NCBI GenBank assembly: GCA_017438975.1
Contig: JAFRUH010000025.1
Location: forward strand, 124,001 to 188,000
Direction of reading: 5' to 3'
Origin: Bacteroidales bacterium
GTDB taxonomy: Bacteria; Bacteroidota; Bacteroidia; Bacteroidales; UBA932
DNA length: 64,000 nucleotides
Shown: positions 17,468 through 26,909 of the stretch, one piece after another
Numbering within the stretch: the stretch's first letter is position 1
Layout of the letters: each line of letters starts with the position of its first letter
The notes under the pieces: model-generated
Told to the model about the DNA's origin: nothing
Databases searched by the model: none
Seen by the model: the letters and a program-made list of their open reading frames with translations, nothing else
Program-made: the position numbers and the translations under genes

Positions 17468-18076
17468 ATGAAGCGTTTCTGGATCCTCATTCCATTGTTC
17501 GGTCTCCTGACCGGATGCATAGACGACCAGTACCGTCTGAGCCGGCTCGATAACGAAGGCCGACTTTTCAAAAATCTCGAAATCCCAGTCGGGAATACCC
17601 GGCTGATCACCCTGGAAGACCTGCTCGGGAAAGATCCCGGGACCATCCCTCTCCGGGAAGACGGGACTTACCTCGTCCAGATGACGGCCGGAATCGAGAA
17701 TGTCAACCTCAGCCTTTCCGATCTGGTCTTTGAGGATGCAGAACTTGGCTTTTCCGTAACGAGCACGATTCCGCTCGATATTTCCATGAACGCAGAAGTG
17801 CTTGACACTGAAGGTGTTCCATTTGCAACGAATCCAATTCAGATCGAATCCGACCAGAATATCGAGATCCCGGCCGGGTCGAAAGCCTCACCCTCGGAAA
17901 GCCGCATCCGCATCCGGATCCACGTCGGGAAGGACCGTCAGATCGGAACGATCCGCTTCCTCATGGAAGGAAAGACCCCTCCCGGTGCGAAATCGCAGCA
18001 ATTGACAAAAGACCAGGGGATCCGGCTCTCCGACATCTACCTCCGCATCCCTTCCGGCATCCGCATCTCCGACTGA
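17468..18076 (+). CDS. Lipoprotein of unknown function
   Basis: 202 residues from the ATG at 17468, the start that yields a signal peptide with a GLLTGC lipobox (Cys17). The body is beta-rich (LEIPVGNTRLITLEDLL, IESDQNIEIPAG). I do not recognise a named family. It lies 19 nt upstream of the DUF5723-like barrel gene on the same strand; in this phylum such lipoproteins often pair with that family. A TATTTTTA at about 17449, one base off the -7 consensus, may serve as its promoter. Confidence 0.65.
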   Translation: MKRFWILIPLFGLLTGCIDDQYRLSRLDNEGRLFKNLEIPVGNTRLITLEDLLGKDPGTIPLREDGTYLVQMTAGIENVNLSLSDLVFEDAELGFSVTSTIPLDISMNAEVLDTEGVPFATNPIQIESDQNIEIPAGSKASPSESRIRIRIHVGKDRQIGTIRFLMEGKTPPGAKSQQLTKDQGIRLSDIYLRIPSGIRISD

Positions 18077-18095
18077 CCCCTAACGACGCAAACCC

Positions 18096-19520
18096 ATGAA
18101 AAAGATATCCCTCTTCCTGGCTCTCTCCCTGATTTCGTTCTCCGCCCTCGCCCAGAACGGTTTCCGCGGAGCCTATTTCATGGACGGCTACCTGTATGGC
18201 CATACCATGAATCCCGCCCTGTACGCCAACCGGTCTTTCCTCGGAATCGGAACCGGAAAAATCGACGTGCAGACTCAAAGCAACCTCGGTCTCAGCACGT
18301 TCTATTTCCCGGGGCCGAACGGAAAGGCCCAACTCTTCCTCAATGACAATGTATCTTCGCAGCAGTTCCTCGGAAAACTCCGGAAGAACAACATCGAAGA
18401 CATGAACGTCCAATATGACCTCTTCCATCTCGGATTCTGGACGGAGAAGAACCGGTTCAACACCCTCACCCTCTCGGTCCGGGTCTCGGAAAAGGCCAAC
18501 GTTCCGTATGACCTCTTCCGTTTCCTGAAAGAGGGCACTTCGGACGGAACCCTGTTCAACATCGGCGGTATGGGAAGCCGGGCGCGCGCTTTCGCCCAGC
18601 TTGCATACGGCATGTCCATCCCCGTCACCGAAGAGATCCGGGTCGGAGGCAAGGTCAAGGCCCTCGTCGGCGTCGCCTACGCCGACCTCATGGCCAGGCA
18701 GACGGATCTCTGCCTGGAAAGCGGGAAATGGGCCGTCAATTCCGACGCCCGGCTTATTTCTTCCAACATCCCTTCCCGGCAAACCAGCGGCCCCGTCAAG
18801 CTGGGAGACCTGTATAACCTGGACAATCTCGATTGGAATAATCTCCGTCCCTGCGGATTCGGCGCAGCCCTGGACCTCGGCGCCACCTGGCAGGTTCTCC
18901 CTTGGCTGCAACTCTCCGCTTCCATCCTCGATTTCGGCCTGATCCGCTGGAAACTGGATACCCGGATGACCTCCGCAGGCAACTGGGAGTTTACCGGATT
19001 CAAGGATATGGACATCACCGGAGACGGTGCCGTAACGGCCCAGATCGACGAGATGAAGGATGAGATACTTTCCCTCGCCGAGTTCCGGAGCGCCGAGGTC
19101 GGTTCCCCTGCCGATCTGCTGCCGGTCACCGCATATCTCGGCGTCAAGGCCAAGCCCTGCTCCTGGTTCTCCGCGGGCATCCTCGGCACGGCACGGGCGG
19201 AAGGGAAATACTCCTGGGCGGAAATCCGCGGCGCTCTCAATCTGGAACCGGCTCACTGGGTGGGGATTACGGCGGGTGCCGCTTACGGGTCCTTCGGTCC
19301 GAAATTCAGTTCCGCTCTGAATCTACGTCTCGCCCTCCTGTCCATCTTCGTCGGCGCCGAGACTTCTTCCTTCCATTTCGCTTCCAACCTCGACTCACGC
19401 GACGTCCGGTTCAAAGACATCTTCGATCCGGACAACGGGAACTTCGTCATCCCGAGAGACAATCTGAACATGCACCTGACCCTCGGTGTCAACATGGTCT
19501 TCGGCAGAAAGGTGAAATGA
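18096..19520 (+). CDS. DUF5723-like outer-membrane protein
   Basis: 474 residues with a signal peptide (cleavage after SALAQ). The mature protein is built of long amphipathic strands with the family's opening GAYFMDGYLYGHTMNPAL and a C terminus ending in LGVNMVFGRKVK, consistent with an outer-membrane beta-barrel. Function is unknown. Its stop overlaps the start of the UDG-like gene by 4 nt (ATGA). Confidence 0.75.
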   Translation: MKKISLFLALSLISFSALAQNGFRGAYFMDGYLYGHTMNPALYANRSFLGIGTGKIDVQTQSNLGLSTFYFPGPNGKAQLFLNDNVSSQQFLGKLRKNNIEDMNVQYDLFHLGFWTEKNRFNTLTLSVRVSEKANVPYDLFRFLKEGTSDGTLFNIGGMGSRARAFAQLAYGMSIPVTEEIRVGGKVKALVGVAYADLMARQTDLCLESGKWAVNSDARLISSNIPSRQTSGPVKLGDLYNLDNLDWNNLRPCGFGAALDLGATWQVLPWLQLSASILDFGLIRWKLDTRMTSAGNWEFTGFKDMDITGDGAVTAQIDEMKDEILSLAEFRSAEVGSPADLLPVTAYLGVKAKPCSWFSAGILGTARAEGKYSWAEIRGALNLEPAHWVGITAGAAYGSFGPKFSSALNLRLALLSIFVGAETSSFHFASNLDSRDVRFKDIFDPDNGNFVIPRDNLNMHLTLGVNMVFGRKVK

Positions 19521-20095
19521 TACCGACGGAAAAGCATCCTTTCCCGCCCTTCCTTCCCGGGAACGCCACCGTGCTCTTTCTCGGCAGCTTCCCGCCCCAG
19601 CCCAGGCGATGGAGCATGGATTTCTATTACCCGAACTTCATCAACGATTTCTGGAGGATCTGCGGACTGGCCTTCTTCGGCGACAGGGACCATTTCATCC
19701 CGCCCGGCGAAAAGCGCTTCGACAAGGCGGCGATCATGGAATTCTGCCGGGAGAAAGGGATCGCCCTATATGATACGGCCTGTGAAATCCGCCGGCTGAA
19801 AGAGAACGCCTCGGACAAATTCCTCGAAGTCGTGACCCCGACGGACCTGCCTGCCCTGCTGGAGAGGATTCCATCCTGCAGAACCGTCGTGACGACCGGA
19901 CAGAAGGCGACGGACGTCCTGACCGGCACCTTCGGATGCAAGGAACCTTCCATCGGCTCCTCCGAACCCGTCCGGATCGGGAACCGGGACCTCCTGTTCT
20001 ACCGGATGCCGTCCACTTCCCGTGCCTATCCCCTGTCGCTGGACAAAAAAACAGCCGCCTATCGGCAGCTGTTCAATCAAATCGGTCTGTTGTAG
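19517..20095 (+). CDS. Uracil-DNA-glycosylase-superfamily protein
   Basis: 192 residues. The N terminus carries VLFLGSFPPQPRRW and FYYPNFINDFWRI, the active-site pattern of Mug/UDG-like families that excise uracil or hypoxanthine from DNA. KATDVL after VVTTGQ matches the second half of the fold, and the C-terminal RMPSTSRAYPL corresponds to the DNA-intercalation loop region. It is a cytosolic base-excision repair enzyme by family; the substrate is not determined. It is coupled to the barrel gene by ATGA overlap, an odd pairing of functions. Confidence 0.8.
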   Translation: MIPTEKHPFPPFLPGNATVLFLGSFPPQPRRWSMDFYYPNFINDFWRICGLAFFGDRDHFIPPGEKRFDKAAIMEFCREKGIALYDTACEIRRLKENASDKFLEVVTPTDLPALLERIPSCRTVVTTGQKATDVLTGTFGCKEPSIGSSEPVRIGNRDLLFYRMPSTSRAYPLSLDKKTAAYRQLFNQIGLL

Positions 20096-20096
20096 A

Positions 20097-20504
20097 CTAG
20101 TAGGTAACCTTCGGTTCGAGAGCCTTGGCGGCATCGATGAACTTCTGGATCTCAACCTCGACGGGAACCCTTCTGGTGAGGTGCTTCTCCTCGTTGACCT
20201 CCAGCATCTTGGCGGCGAGGTTCGCGGCGTTGCGGTTGCGGAGCTCCTTCACGGTGTCAACACCGGCGGCTTCGAGCAGTTCGGAGAACTGAGGGCCTAC
20301 GCCCTTGATGCGGAAGAGGTCAGCATGGTTGACCCAGGTGAGGACACGGCCATGATCGATACCGGTGGCTTCCTCAATCGCCTGACGGCCTTTCGGGCTG
20401 GCGCCCTTCTCGAGGAGCTGGTCGACGGTCTCGATACCGGCGGCAATCAATTTCTCTGCATAAACGGGGCCAATGCCCTGGATGTCGATGATTTTGTAAG
20501 TCAT
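20097..20504 (-). CDS. DUF4332 helix-hairpin-helix protein
   Basis: 135 residues. Tandem HhH-like units are visible: IDIQGIGPVYAEKLIAAGI near the N terminus and FRIKGVGPQFSELLEAAGVD in the middle. These match the DUF4332 family, probably a nucleic-acid-binding protein. Its stop lies one base from the stop of the convergent UDG-like gene. A TATCTTTG box is present 44 nt upstream. Confidence 0.85.
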   Translation of the reverse strand: MTYKIIDIQGIGPVYAEKLIAAGIETVDQLLEKGASPKGRQAIEEATGIDHGRVLTWVNHADLFRIKGVGPQFSELLEAAGVDTVKELRNRNAANLAAKMLEVNEEKHLTRRVPVEVEIQKFIDAAKALEPKVTY

Positions 20505-20548
20505 AAGGAAGGATATTAATTGGTTAATACGTTTCTTTCAACTATCCC

Positions 20549-20556
20549 CAAAGATA
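20549..20556 (-). promoter_or_regulatory. -7 box for the DUF4332 gene
   Basis: TATCTTTG on the minus strand, 44 nt before the ATG, with TTG (20579-20581) 22 nt further upstream as a possible -33 element. Confidence 0.55.
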
Positions 20557-20600
20557 ATCAAAATATTTTATATTGTAACAAATTTATTGTAAATTATTTC

Positions 20601-21296
20601 CTATTCTTCCTCCAGGAGCCGTCCCAATCTTTCCGGGAGCATCTTGCGGAAACGGGCGGCAGTCCCTTCCGGCACATAAATAGCCTCCAGAGCCTTGCAT
20701 CCCTTGAAAGCCGACGGGCCGATATATTCCAGCCCGGCGGGAAGGCTGATTTCCTCCAGCTCTTCGCAGCAGTGGAACGCTTTCTCTCCGATTCTCTTCA
20801 AGCCCTTGTTCAGCCGGACGTGATACAGGGAGAAACAGTCTTCGAAGGCCTGGTCCCCGATGGAGACGAGCGGAGCCGGACAACTTACACTTTCCAACTG
20901 CCAGCAATCCTTGAACGCCCGGTCCCCGATCATCAGGAGACTCTTCGGAAGCCGGATGCTCCGAAGCCATCCGCAGAGTAGAAACGCTTCCTTTCCGATA
21001 TGGGTCAGGGACGCCGGAAGGCTGATCTTGTCCAGGAAAGAAACCTGCTCATCCACAGGGATTTCACCTCCGGGATGATCATTTTCGGCCATGTAATCCT
21101 GGAAAGCGAATACCCCGTCACAAAGGATCCGGCATCCCTCCCGGACAACGACTTCACCGGGGAAATTCTCGGCGTCCACAAGCCTTGTCCCGTCCGCGGA
21201 ATAACTGCAATTGTAATCGGCATCCCATTCATCATCAGTCAGTTTATGAAGGCGGGGAGCCGTGTCGACGGAGAGGATATGGGACAGGTCGGTCAT
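20601..21296 (-). CDS. Small BspA-type leucine-rich-repeat protein
   Basis: 231 residues without a signal peptide. It contains at least five LRR_5 repeats of about 23 residues, seen as L(T/E)xIGxxAFxxC(x)xLxxxxLP (for example LTHIGKEAFLLCGWLRSIRLP and LEYIGPSAFKGCKALEAI). BspA-type repeats usually mediate protein-protein contact. The lack of a signal suggests an intracellular location. It lies 1 nt downstream of the 21298 gene, forming a two-gene operon. Confidence 0.85.
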   Translation of the reverse strand: MTDLSHILSVDTAPRLHKLTDDEWDADYNCSYSADGTRLVDAENFPGEVVVREGCRILCDGVFAFQDYMAENDHPGGEIPVDEQVSFLDKISLPASLTHIGKEAFLLCGWLRSIRLPKSLLMIGDRAFKDCWQLESVSCPAPLVSIGDQAFEDCFSLYHVRLNKGLKRIGEKAFHCCEELEEISLPAGLEYIGPSAFKGCKALEAIYVPEGTAARFRKMLPERLGRLLEEE

Positions 21297-21297
21297 T

Positions 21298-21762
21298 TCA
21301 GAACGATTTCAGGAACTCAAGGTCTTTCTTGAGGAGGATTTTGGGTTCCATCTTCGCAACTTTCTGGAAGAGAATGAATTGGTAAGCCGGAGAAAGGAAG
21401 ACGACGTTCTCATGCTTGTTTTTGCGCCACCATTTGTAGAATCCGACCGGATCGGTATCGAAAGGAATCTTGGCTTCGACCTCGGAGGAGAACCCTGGAA
21501 AATCGATCATTACCTTGAGCCCCATGATCCTTTTGTAATAGGCCAAATCCGCACGGCGGAGCTTGGTAATCAATGGGTTAAATACCTCAGTCTGATCGAC
21601 TTGGAGAACTTTTTCGCGGATGACCATCTTATGGATCCGGACAGGATCACGATTCAGCCACTCCCCGATGCGAAGGGTCACGGGACCATCCCCGGGATCC
21701 AGCGTCAGGTAGTCTTCGGAATAGTAGATTTTGCCCGATTCCAGTTGATAATTGTCAGCCAT
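21298..21762 (-). CDS. Uncharacterised protein
   Basis: 154 residues from the ATG at 21762, preferred because a TATATTTG box at 21780-21787 puts the transcription start near 21774, excluding the earlier in-frame starts. No signal peptide and no recognised domain. It has an N-terminal beta-rich part (YYSEDYLTLDPGDGPVTLRI) and a C-terminal helical part with FYKWWRKNK. It forms a two-gene unit with the LRR protein gene. Confidence 0.65.
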   Translation of the reverse strand: MADNYQLESGKIYYSEDYLTLDPGDGPVTLRIGEWLNRDPVRIHKMVIREKVLQVDQTEVFNPLITKLRRADLAYYKRIMGLKVMIDFPGFSSEVEAKIPFDTDPVGFYKWWRKNKHENVVFLSPAYQFILFQKVAKMEPKILLKKDLEFLKSF

Positions 21763-21779
21763 AGGTGTGCACATAGTGA

Positions 21780-21787
21780 CAAATATA
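21780..21787 (-). promoter_or_regulatory. -7 box for the 21762-20601 operon
   Basis: TATATTTG on the minus strand, 17 nt upstream of the chosen ATG at 21762. Confidence 0.55.
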
Positions 21788-21859
21788 TGAACAAAAAAAT
21801 AAAAAAACAAGTTTATATCGCCCTGCAACAAGGTTTTTTCATTATTGACAAATAATTAC

Positions 21860-21867
21860 TAATTTTG
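21860..21867 (+). promoter_or_regulatory. -7 box for the rluA-type gene
   Basis: TAATTTTG on the plus strand, 19 nt upstream of the ATG at 21887. Confidence 0.5.
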
Positions 21868-21886
21868 AAAACCTAATTGAACAGTC

Positions 21887-22906
21887 ATGAAAAGTATAGG
21901 ACAGAAGTTCACGGTCACCCGTGAATCCCCGCTTTTGAAATACCTTCTCGAAATCCTCTCAGGCCAAAGCAGGACGAGCGTCAAGAATATCTTGTCCAAG
22001 GGACAGGTCCTGGTCAACGATGTTCCTGAGACGGCCTTTGACAAGCCTCTCTTCCCCGGAGACCGGATCGTTATCCTGCCGAAAGCCATTTCCATGGCAC
22101 GGGAATCCCGGGAAGAAGCCTTCTCATCGGTCGAAGCGGCCGGCGTCCACATCGTCTTCGAAGATGATCATATCCTGGTAGTGGACAAACCGAGCGGTCT
22201 TGCGACCATCTCGACAGGTCCGAGGGAGCAGGATTCCAAAGGCGGTAAATCCGCAAAGGCCCCCCGGAAACCGGAGCGCACCCTCTACTCGATCCTCTAC
22301 GACTATGTCCGGACGACGGTCAAGGCCCAGCGGAAAGAAGAGAAGATGATGGGCATGGAACTGGACAGGACCACGAAAAAGGTCTGGATCGTCCACCGGA
22401 TCGACAAGGCGACCTCCGGACTCGTGCTCTTCGCCAAGGACGAAAGGACGAAAGACCTTCTGCAAAGCAAGTGGAAGGAATCGGTGAACGAACGGATCTA
22501 TACCGCCTTCCTCGAAGGGGTTCCCAGGGAACCGGAGGGGAAGATCGAGTCATGGCTGACTGAAAATCCCAAATCCCTGAAAATGAGTTCTTCCCCCGTC
22601 GAACGGAAGGACAGCCTGTTCGCTGTGACCCATTACCGTACCCTCAAGACGGTCAAGCTGGAGAAATACCTTTTCACCAAGACCGAGTTCTCTCTCGAGA
22701 CGGGACGCAAGAATCAGATCCGTGTCCATGCCCTGTCGATCGGACATCCCGTAACGGGGGACTATAAATACGGCGCAGAATTCGACCCGATCGGACGGCT
22801 CGCCCTCCATGCCTCCACGATCGTCTTCCGCCATCCCCATACCGGGGAAACCATCCGCTGCGAGTCTCCCCTCCCGAAAGAATTCGACAAATTCGAGAAG
22901 AAATGA
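21887..22906 (+). CDS. RluA-family RNA pseudouridine synthase
   Basis: 339 residues. An N-terminal S4-like RNA-binding domain (about 14-60, TSVKNILSKGQVLVND) precedes the pseudouridine synthase fold. The catalytic aspartate is D173 in VHRIDKATSGLVLFAK, the RluA signature. A basic insertion of about 30 residues (KGGKSAKAPRKPE and following) lies before the catalytic motif and is longer than usual. It isomerises specific uridines in rRNA or tRNA; the target site cannot be assigned. First gene of an ATGA-linked trio with tcdA and a symporter. Confidence 0.92.
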   Translation: MKSIGQKFTVTRESPLLKYLLEILSGQSRTSVKNILSKGQVLVNDVPETAFDKPLFPGDRIVILPKAISMARESREEAFSSVEAAGVHIVFEDDHILVVDKPSGLATISTGPREQDSKGGKSAKAPRKPERTLYSILYDYVRTTVKAQRKEEKMMGMELDRTTKKVWIVHRIDKATSGLVLFAKDERTKDLLQSKWKESVNERIYTAFLEGVPREPEGKIESWLTENPKSLKMSSSPVERKDSLFAVTHYRTLKTVKLEKYLFTKTEFSLETGRKNQIRVHALSIGHPVTGDYKYGAEFDPIGRLALHASTIVFRHPHTGETIRCESPLPKEFDKFEKK

Positions 22907-23622
22907 GCGGTGATCCGAATCCCGGGATTTTCGACCGGATCAGTCTCCTCGTCGGTGAAGATGCGATGAACCTTTTCGCGAAAACGAAGGTCATCCTTTT
23001 CGGCACGGGCGGCGTCGGCAGCTGGTGTGCGGAAGGACTGGTCCGTTCCGGCATCACGCATCTGACGATCGTCGACGGAGACCGCGTCGCGGCCAGCAAT
23101 GTCAACCGTCAAGCGATGGCGACAAGCCGAAACATAGGCGAAGTAAAGGTTGAGGCGATGAAGTCCAGACTCCTGGAAATCAATCCACAAGCAGAGATTG
23201 AAACAGTTTTCGGAACCTACTCTGACGAGAATTGGGAGACCTTCGGGCTGGACCGGTATGACTATATCATCGACGCCATCGACACCCTCCATGCGAAGGC
23301 TTCCCTGATCCTCCGGGCCTCCGCCGCCCCGGGGACTTTCTTCTCCTCGATGGGCGCCGCGCTCAAACTCAACCCCACCGGGGTCCGGGTCGCGGAATTC
23401 TGGGATGTCCGGGGCTGCCCCCTCGGTGCCGCCCTCCGGAAAAAATTCCGGCGCGAGAATACACTTCCCGCCCGGAAATTCCTCTGCGTCTATGACGAAG
23501 AGGTCATCCCAAGGTCCCCCGACGCGAGCGCCAACGGTTCCGCCGTTACCATCACGGGCCTTTTCGGGTTTACCCTCGCCGGCCTCGTCATCCGTGATCT
23601 CTACAACAAAACACGTATATGA
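22903..23622 (+). CDS. tcdA: tRNA threonylcarbamoyladenosine dehydratase
   Basis: 239 residues, ThiF/MoeB/HesA fold. The ATP-binding GTGGVGSWCAEGL is at about residues 31-43, followed by VDGDRVAASNVNRQ, typical of TcdA (CsdL), which cyclises t6A37 in tRNA to ct6A. The C-terminal SANGSAVTITGLFG is also conserved in this family. It overlaps both neighbours by 4 nt. The pairing with an RNA pseudouridine synthase makes a small tRNA/rRNA modification block. Confidence 0.9.
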   Translation: MSGDPNPGIFDRISLLVGEDAMNLFAKTKVILFGTGGVGSWCAEGLVRSGITHLTIVDGDRVAASNVNRQAMATSRNIGEVKVEAMKSRLLEINPQAEIETVFGTYSDENWETFGLDRYDYIIDAIDTLHAKASLILRASAAPGTFFSSMGAALKLNPTGVRVAEFWDVRGCPLGAALRKKFRRENTLPARKFLCVYDEEVIPRSPDASANGSAVTITGLFGFTLAGLVIRDLYNKTRI

Positions 23623-24782
23623 AAACCATCCGTTTCGGCCTCCTCCCGCGGATCCTTACGGCGATCCTCCTGGGCATCCTCTGCGGACTTTTCTTCCCGC
23701 TGCCCCTGGTCAGGGCCTTCACGACATTCAACAGCATATTCAGCAACCTGCTCGGATTCTTCATTCCGATCATCATCCTCGGACTGGTTACCCCAGCCAT
23801 CGCAGAAATCGGGAAAGGTGCCGGCAAGCTGCTGCTCGTCACCGTCGCCATCGCCTATTTGGACACCATATTTTCCGGGTGTCTCTCCTATGCTACCAGT
23901 GTAAGCATCTTCCCCAGGCTTATCGACGGCAGTCAGGCGATCGACGTCTCCGACATGACGACCGGAACCGAACCCTATTTCAATATCGCCATTCCTCCTT
24001 TGATGGATATCATGACCGCACTGGTCCTGTCGTTCACGCTCGGACTCGGCATCGCCTTCTTCAATTCTCCGAACCTGAGAAACATCGCGGCCGAATTCAA
24101 GGACATCACGGTCAAATCGATCGAAACAGTCATCGTCCCCCTGCTCCCCATCTATATCTTCGGCATCTTCCTCAACATGACCCATACAGGCCAGGCGGTC
24201 CGTGTACTTAAAGTATTCATCGCGATAATAGGTGTTATCTTCCTGCTGCACATATTCTTACTTATCTTTCAGTATTGCATTGCAGGAGCAGTTGCAAGGA
24301 AGAATCCCTTCAAACTGCTGGGCACGATGATGCCGGCCTACTTCACGGCACTCGGAACCTCCTCGTCAGCCGCGACCATTCCCGTCACGCTGAAACAGAC
24401 GGTCAAGAACGGGGTCCGGGAAGAAATCGCCGGTTTCTCCATCCCGCTCTGCGCCACCATCCATCTCTCCGGAAGCACCTTGAAAATCACCGCCTGCGCA
24501 GTCGCCCTGATGATGATGCAGGGAATGTCCTATTCCTTCGGGCTGTTCTTCGGATTCATCCTGATGCTCGGAATCATGATGGTCGCAGCCCCCGGCGTAC
24601 CCGGCGGAGCCATCATGGCTGCCCTCGGCCTGCTTTCTTCCATGCTGGGATTCGGCCAGGAAGAGCAGGCGCTCATGATCGCCCTGTACATCACGATGGA
24701 CAATTTCGGAACGGCCTGCAACGTCACGGGCGACGGAGCCATCGCCCTCGTCCTCAACCGCCTGTTCCCGAAAAAAGGCTAG
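23619..24782 (+). CDS. Dicarboxylate/amino acid:cation symporter
   Basis: 387 residues, slightly short for the DAACS (SLC1-like) family. Several TM helices and the two re-entrant loop signatures are visible: TSSSAATIPVTLKQTV in HP1 and GVPGGAIMAALGLL in HP2, plus NFGTACNVTGDGAIALVLNR near the C terminus with the Asp that usually contacts substrate. It probably imports an amino acid or dicarboxylate with Na+ or H+. Its final TAG shares a CTAG with the priA stop on the other strand. Confidence 0.9.
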   Translation: MKTIRFGLLPRILTAILLGILCGLFFPLPLVRAFTTFNSIFSNLLGFFIPIIILGLVTPAIAEIGKGAGKLLLVTVAIAYLDTIFSGCLSYATSVSIFPRLIDGSQAIDVSDMTTGTEPYFNIAIPPLMDIMTALVLSFTLGLGIAFFNSPNLRNIAAEFKDITVKSIETVIVPLLPIYIFGIFLNMTHTGQAVRVLKVFIAIIGVIFLLHIFLLIFQYCIAGAVARKNPFKLLGTMMPAYFTALGTSSSAATIPVTLKQTVKNGVREEIAGFSIPLCATIHLSGSTLKITACAVALMMMQGMSYSFGLFFGFILMLGIMMVAAPGVPGGAIMAALGLLSSMLGFGQEEQALMIALYITMDNFGTACNVTGDGAIALVLNRLFPKKG

Positions 24783-26872
24783 AGCGGATCCACGTCAATG
24801 GCGATATACCCTGCGTAACGGCGCTCCCGCTCGAAGGAAGCGATCGTTTCCCAAATCCGTAACTTCTTGTTTTTCAGCGTCCTGTCACGCTGAAGAAGGA
24901 TTCTGATATGCCGGATGTACTGCCCTGCGATCCGGTCCGGGGAGGGCGCGTAAGGGCCGGTCACGGCAACTGGGATTCCAGACAAGGCGGCAGCAAGGGC
25001 AGAGGAATGCGACGCGAGACGGTCGTGATCGGTATCCTTCAGGATGACGGCGACCATGCGCGTATAGGGAGGATAAGAGAAAGCCCGCCGCTCGGAGAGC
25101 ATGGTCCCGACAAGTCCGTCCCCGGAGCCTTCCAGGGCCTTGATGACCGGGTGGTCCGGTTCGTCGGTCTGTATGATGAGAAGCCCCTTCTCTCCCCTTC
25201 TGCCGGAACGGCCACGGAATTGCTCCAGAAGCTGGAATGCCCGTTCATCCGCCCGGAAATCCTGCCGGGCAAGCAGCCCGTCCGCGTGGATGACGGCTAC
25301 AAGGGACAGGCGGTCGAAATCGAATCCCTTCGTGACCATCTGCGTTCCGACTAGGATGTCGGTACGGCCCTCGGCGAAATCCCGGACTACGGCTGCGTCT
25401 CCCCCTGTATCGCTGTCCAGGCGGCCGATCGAGGCCTCCGGGAACAGAGCCTTAAGTTCTTCCTCGACCCGCTGGGTCCCGGAGCCGAGGGGATGGAGCG
25501 TCCCCCCGCAGCGGGCACAATGCCCGGTAAAAGGTTCAGAATGACCGCAATAGTGGCAGACGAGGGTCTCCCGGGCACCCCATTTGTGCAGGCTGACCGG
25601 CACGTTGCAGCGGGGGCACTTGACCACCGTACCGCATTCCTCGCACTGGACCGATGGAGAGAAAGAACGGCGGGCCCGGAGCACCAGCACCTGTCCATGC
25701 CCGGAGAGGGTCCGGACCATCTCTTCCAGGAGTTTCCGGGACAGGCTTCCGACCATTCCCCTTTTCCGCCGTTCGGCGCGCGTGTCGATGACCCGGACTT
25801 CCGGACGCTCGCCCTCATAATACCTCTTTTCAAGCGTAACCATCCCGTAAATCCCGGCCTCTGCATTGTAGAGGGACTCCAGTGACGGGGTCGCACTGCC
25901 CAGAATCACCCGAGCCCCGTGGAAACGGGAGAGCATGATCGCGGCATCCCTTCCGTGATAGCGGGGAGCCGGAGCATCCTGCTTGTAGGAAGAATCGTGC
26001 TCCTCGTCGACCACGATCAGCCCCAGGTCCCGGTGCGGGAGGAACAGGGCGGAGCGGGTCCCGAGAACGAAATACCCCTTCCCTTTCCGGCAGCGGGCGG
26101 CTACCTCGCGTTTGCGGGACGGAGCGATTGAGGAGTGGAATACCAATACCTGCGGAAAGACCTCCCGGATCCGCTCTTCCAGCTGGCGGCTCAGGGCGAT
26201 TTCGGGGACGAGATACAGGACATTCTTTCCTGCAGACAGGGCTTCCTGTGCGAGGGACATATAAATCTGTGTCTTCCCGGATCCGGTCACGCCCTTCAGA
26301 AGGGCCGTCTTCCCGGAACGGAAAACTTCCCGGATTTTCTCCATGGCAAAGCTCTGGGGTTCCGTCAGACGGACGGGGTTGAACCGGACAGGTCCGTCTC
26401 CCGTCGCGGCCAGTTCCGCTTCCAGTTCCCGGACGGTCCCGGCATAGCGCTCGCGGGTGGCGTCGGTCCTGGCTTTTTCCAATTTCGTTTTCCAGGCCTC
26501 CAGTCGGGCCTTCAGCCGCTCTTCCTGTCTTCGGCCGGTTTCTTCTTCCTGGATCTTTTCAGAGGGATAGGCGGCCTTGAACACTTCTCCGACCGAACAG
26601 AGATAATACTCGGCAACCCTTCGCCAGAAAGCGATTTCCACTTCGGAAACGGCGGGGAGTCCGGGCAGGAAGGCATCCACGGGGCGGATCCTGGAGGGAT
26701 CGGTTTCCGGAGTGACATCGACTTCGGAAACGACGCCGTAATATCGTCTTCCTGCGAACGATACGGTCACACGGTCCCCGACCCCGACAGTCTCTTCGGT
26801 CGTCCGGTAGCAGGGTTCCCATTCCAGTTTCAGGGGCAGGATTACTTTGATATATCGCCTCGTTTCCACCAT
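24779..26872 (-). CDS. priA: Primosomal protein N' (replication restart helicase)
   Basis: 697 residues from the ATG at 26872. The N-terminal DNA-binding region (about 1-180) is followed by the helicase core: Walker A LKGVTGSGKTQIYMSLA, Walker B VVDEEHD, and a zinc-binding insertion with four CxxC pairs (CEECG, CPRC, CHYCG, CARCG). SGRSGRRGEKGLLIIQT is the late helicase motif. It reloads the replisome at stalled forks. It converges with the symporter gene by a 4-nt overlap. Confidence 0.96.
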   Translation of the reverse strand: MVETRRYIKVILPLKLEWEPCYRTTEETVGVGDRVTVSFAGRRYYGVVSEVDVTPETDPSRIRPVDAFLPGLPAVSEVEIAFWRRVAEYYLCSVGEVFKAAYPSEKIQEEETGRRQEERLKARLEAWKTKLEKARTDATRERYAGTVRELEAELAATGDGPVRFNPVRLTEPQSFAMEKIREVFRSGKTALLKGVTGSGKTQIYMSLAQEALSAGKNVLYLVPEIALSRQLEERIREVFPQVLVFHSSIAPSRKREVAARCRKGKGYFVLGTRSALFLPHRDLGLIVVDEEHDSSYKQDAPAPRYHGRDAAIMLSRFHGARVILGSATPSLESLYNAEAGIYGMVTLEKRYYEGERPEVRVIDTRAERRKRGMVGSLSRKLLEEMVRTLSGHGQVLVLRARRSFSPSVQCEECGTVVKCPRCNVPVSLHKWGARETLVCHYCGHSEPFTGHCARCGGTLHPLGSGTQRVEEELKALFPEASIGRLDSDTGGDAAVVRDFAEGRTDILVGTQMVTKGFDFDRLSLVAVIHADGLLARQDFRADERAFQLLEQFRGRSGRRGEKGLLIIQTDEPDHPVIKALEGSGDGLVGTMLSERRAFSYPPYTRMVAVILKDTDHDRLASHSSALAAALSGIPVAVTGPYAPSPDRIAGQYIRHIRILLQRDRTLKNKKLRIWETIASFERERRYAGYIAIDVDPL

Positions 26873-26897
26873 ATACGCAAATGTAAGCAAAATTCAT

Positions 26898-26905
26898 TAT
26901 ATTTG
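26898..26905 (+). promoter_or_regulatory. -7 box for the histidine acid phosphatase gene (leaderless geometry)
   Basis: TATATTTG ends 4 nt before the ATG at 26910, so transcription would start at or next to the start codon. Confidence 0.6.
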
Positions 26906-26909
26906 TCCT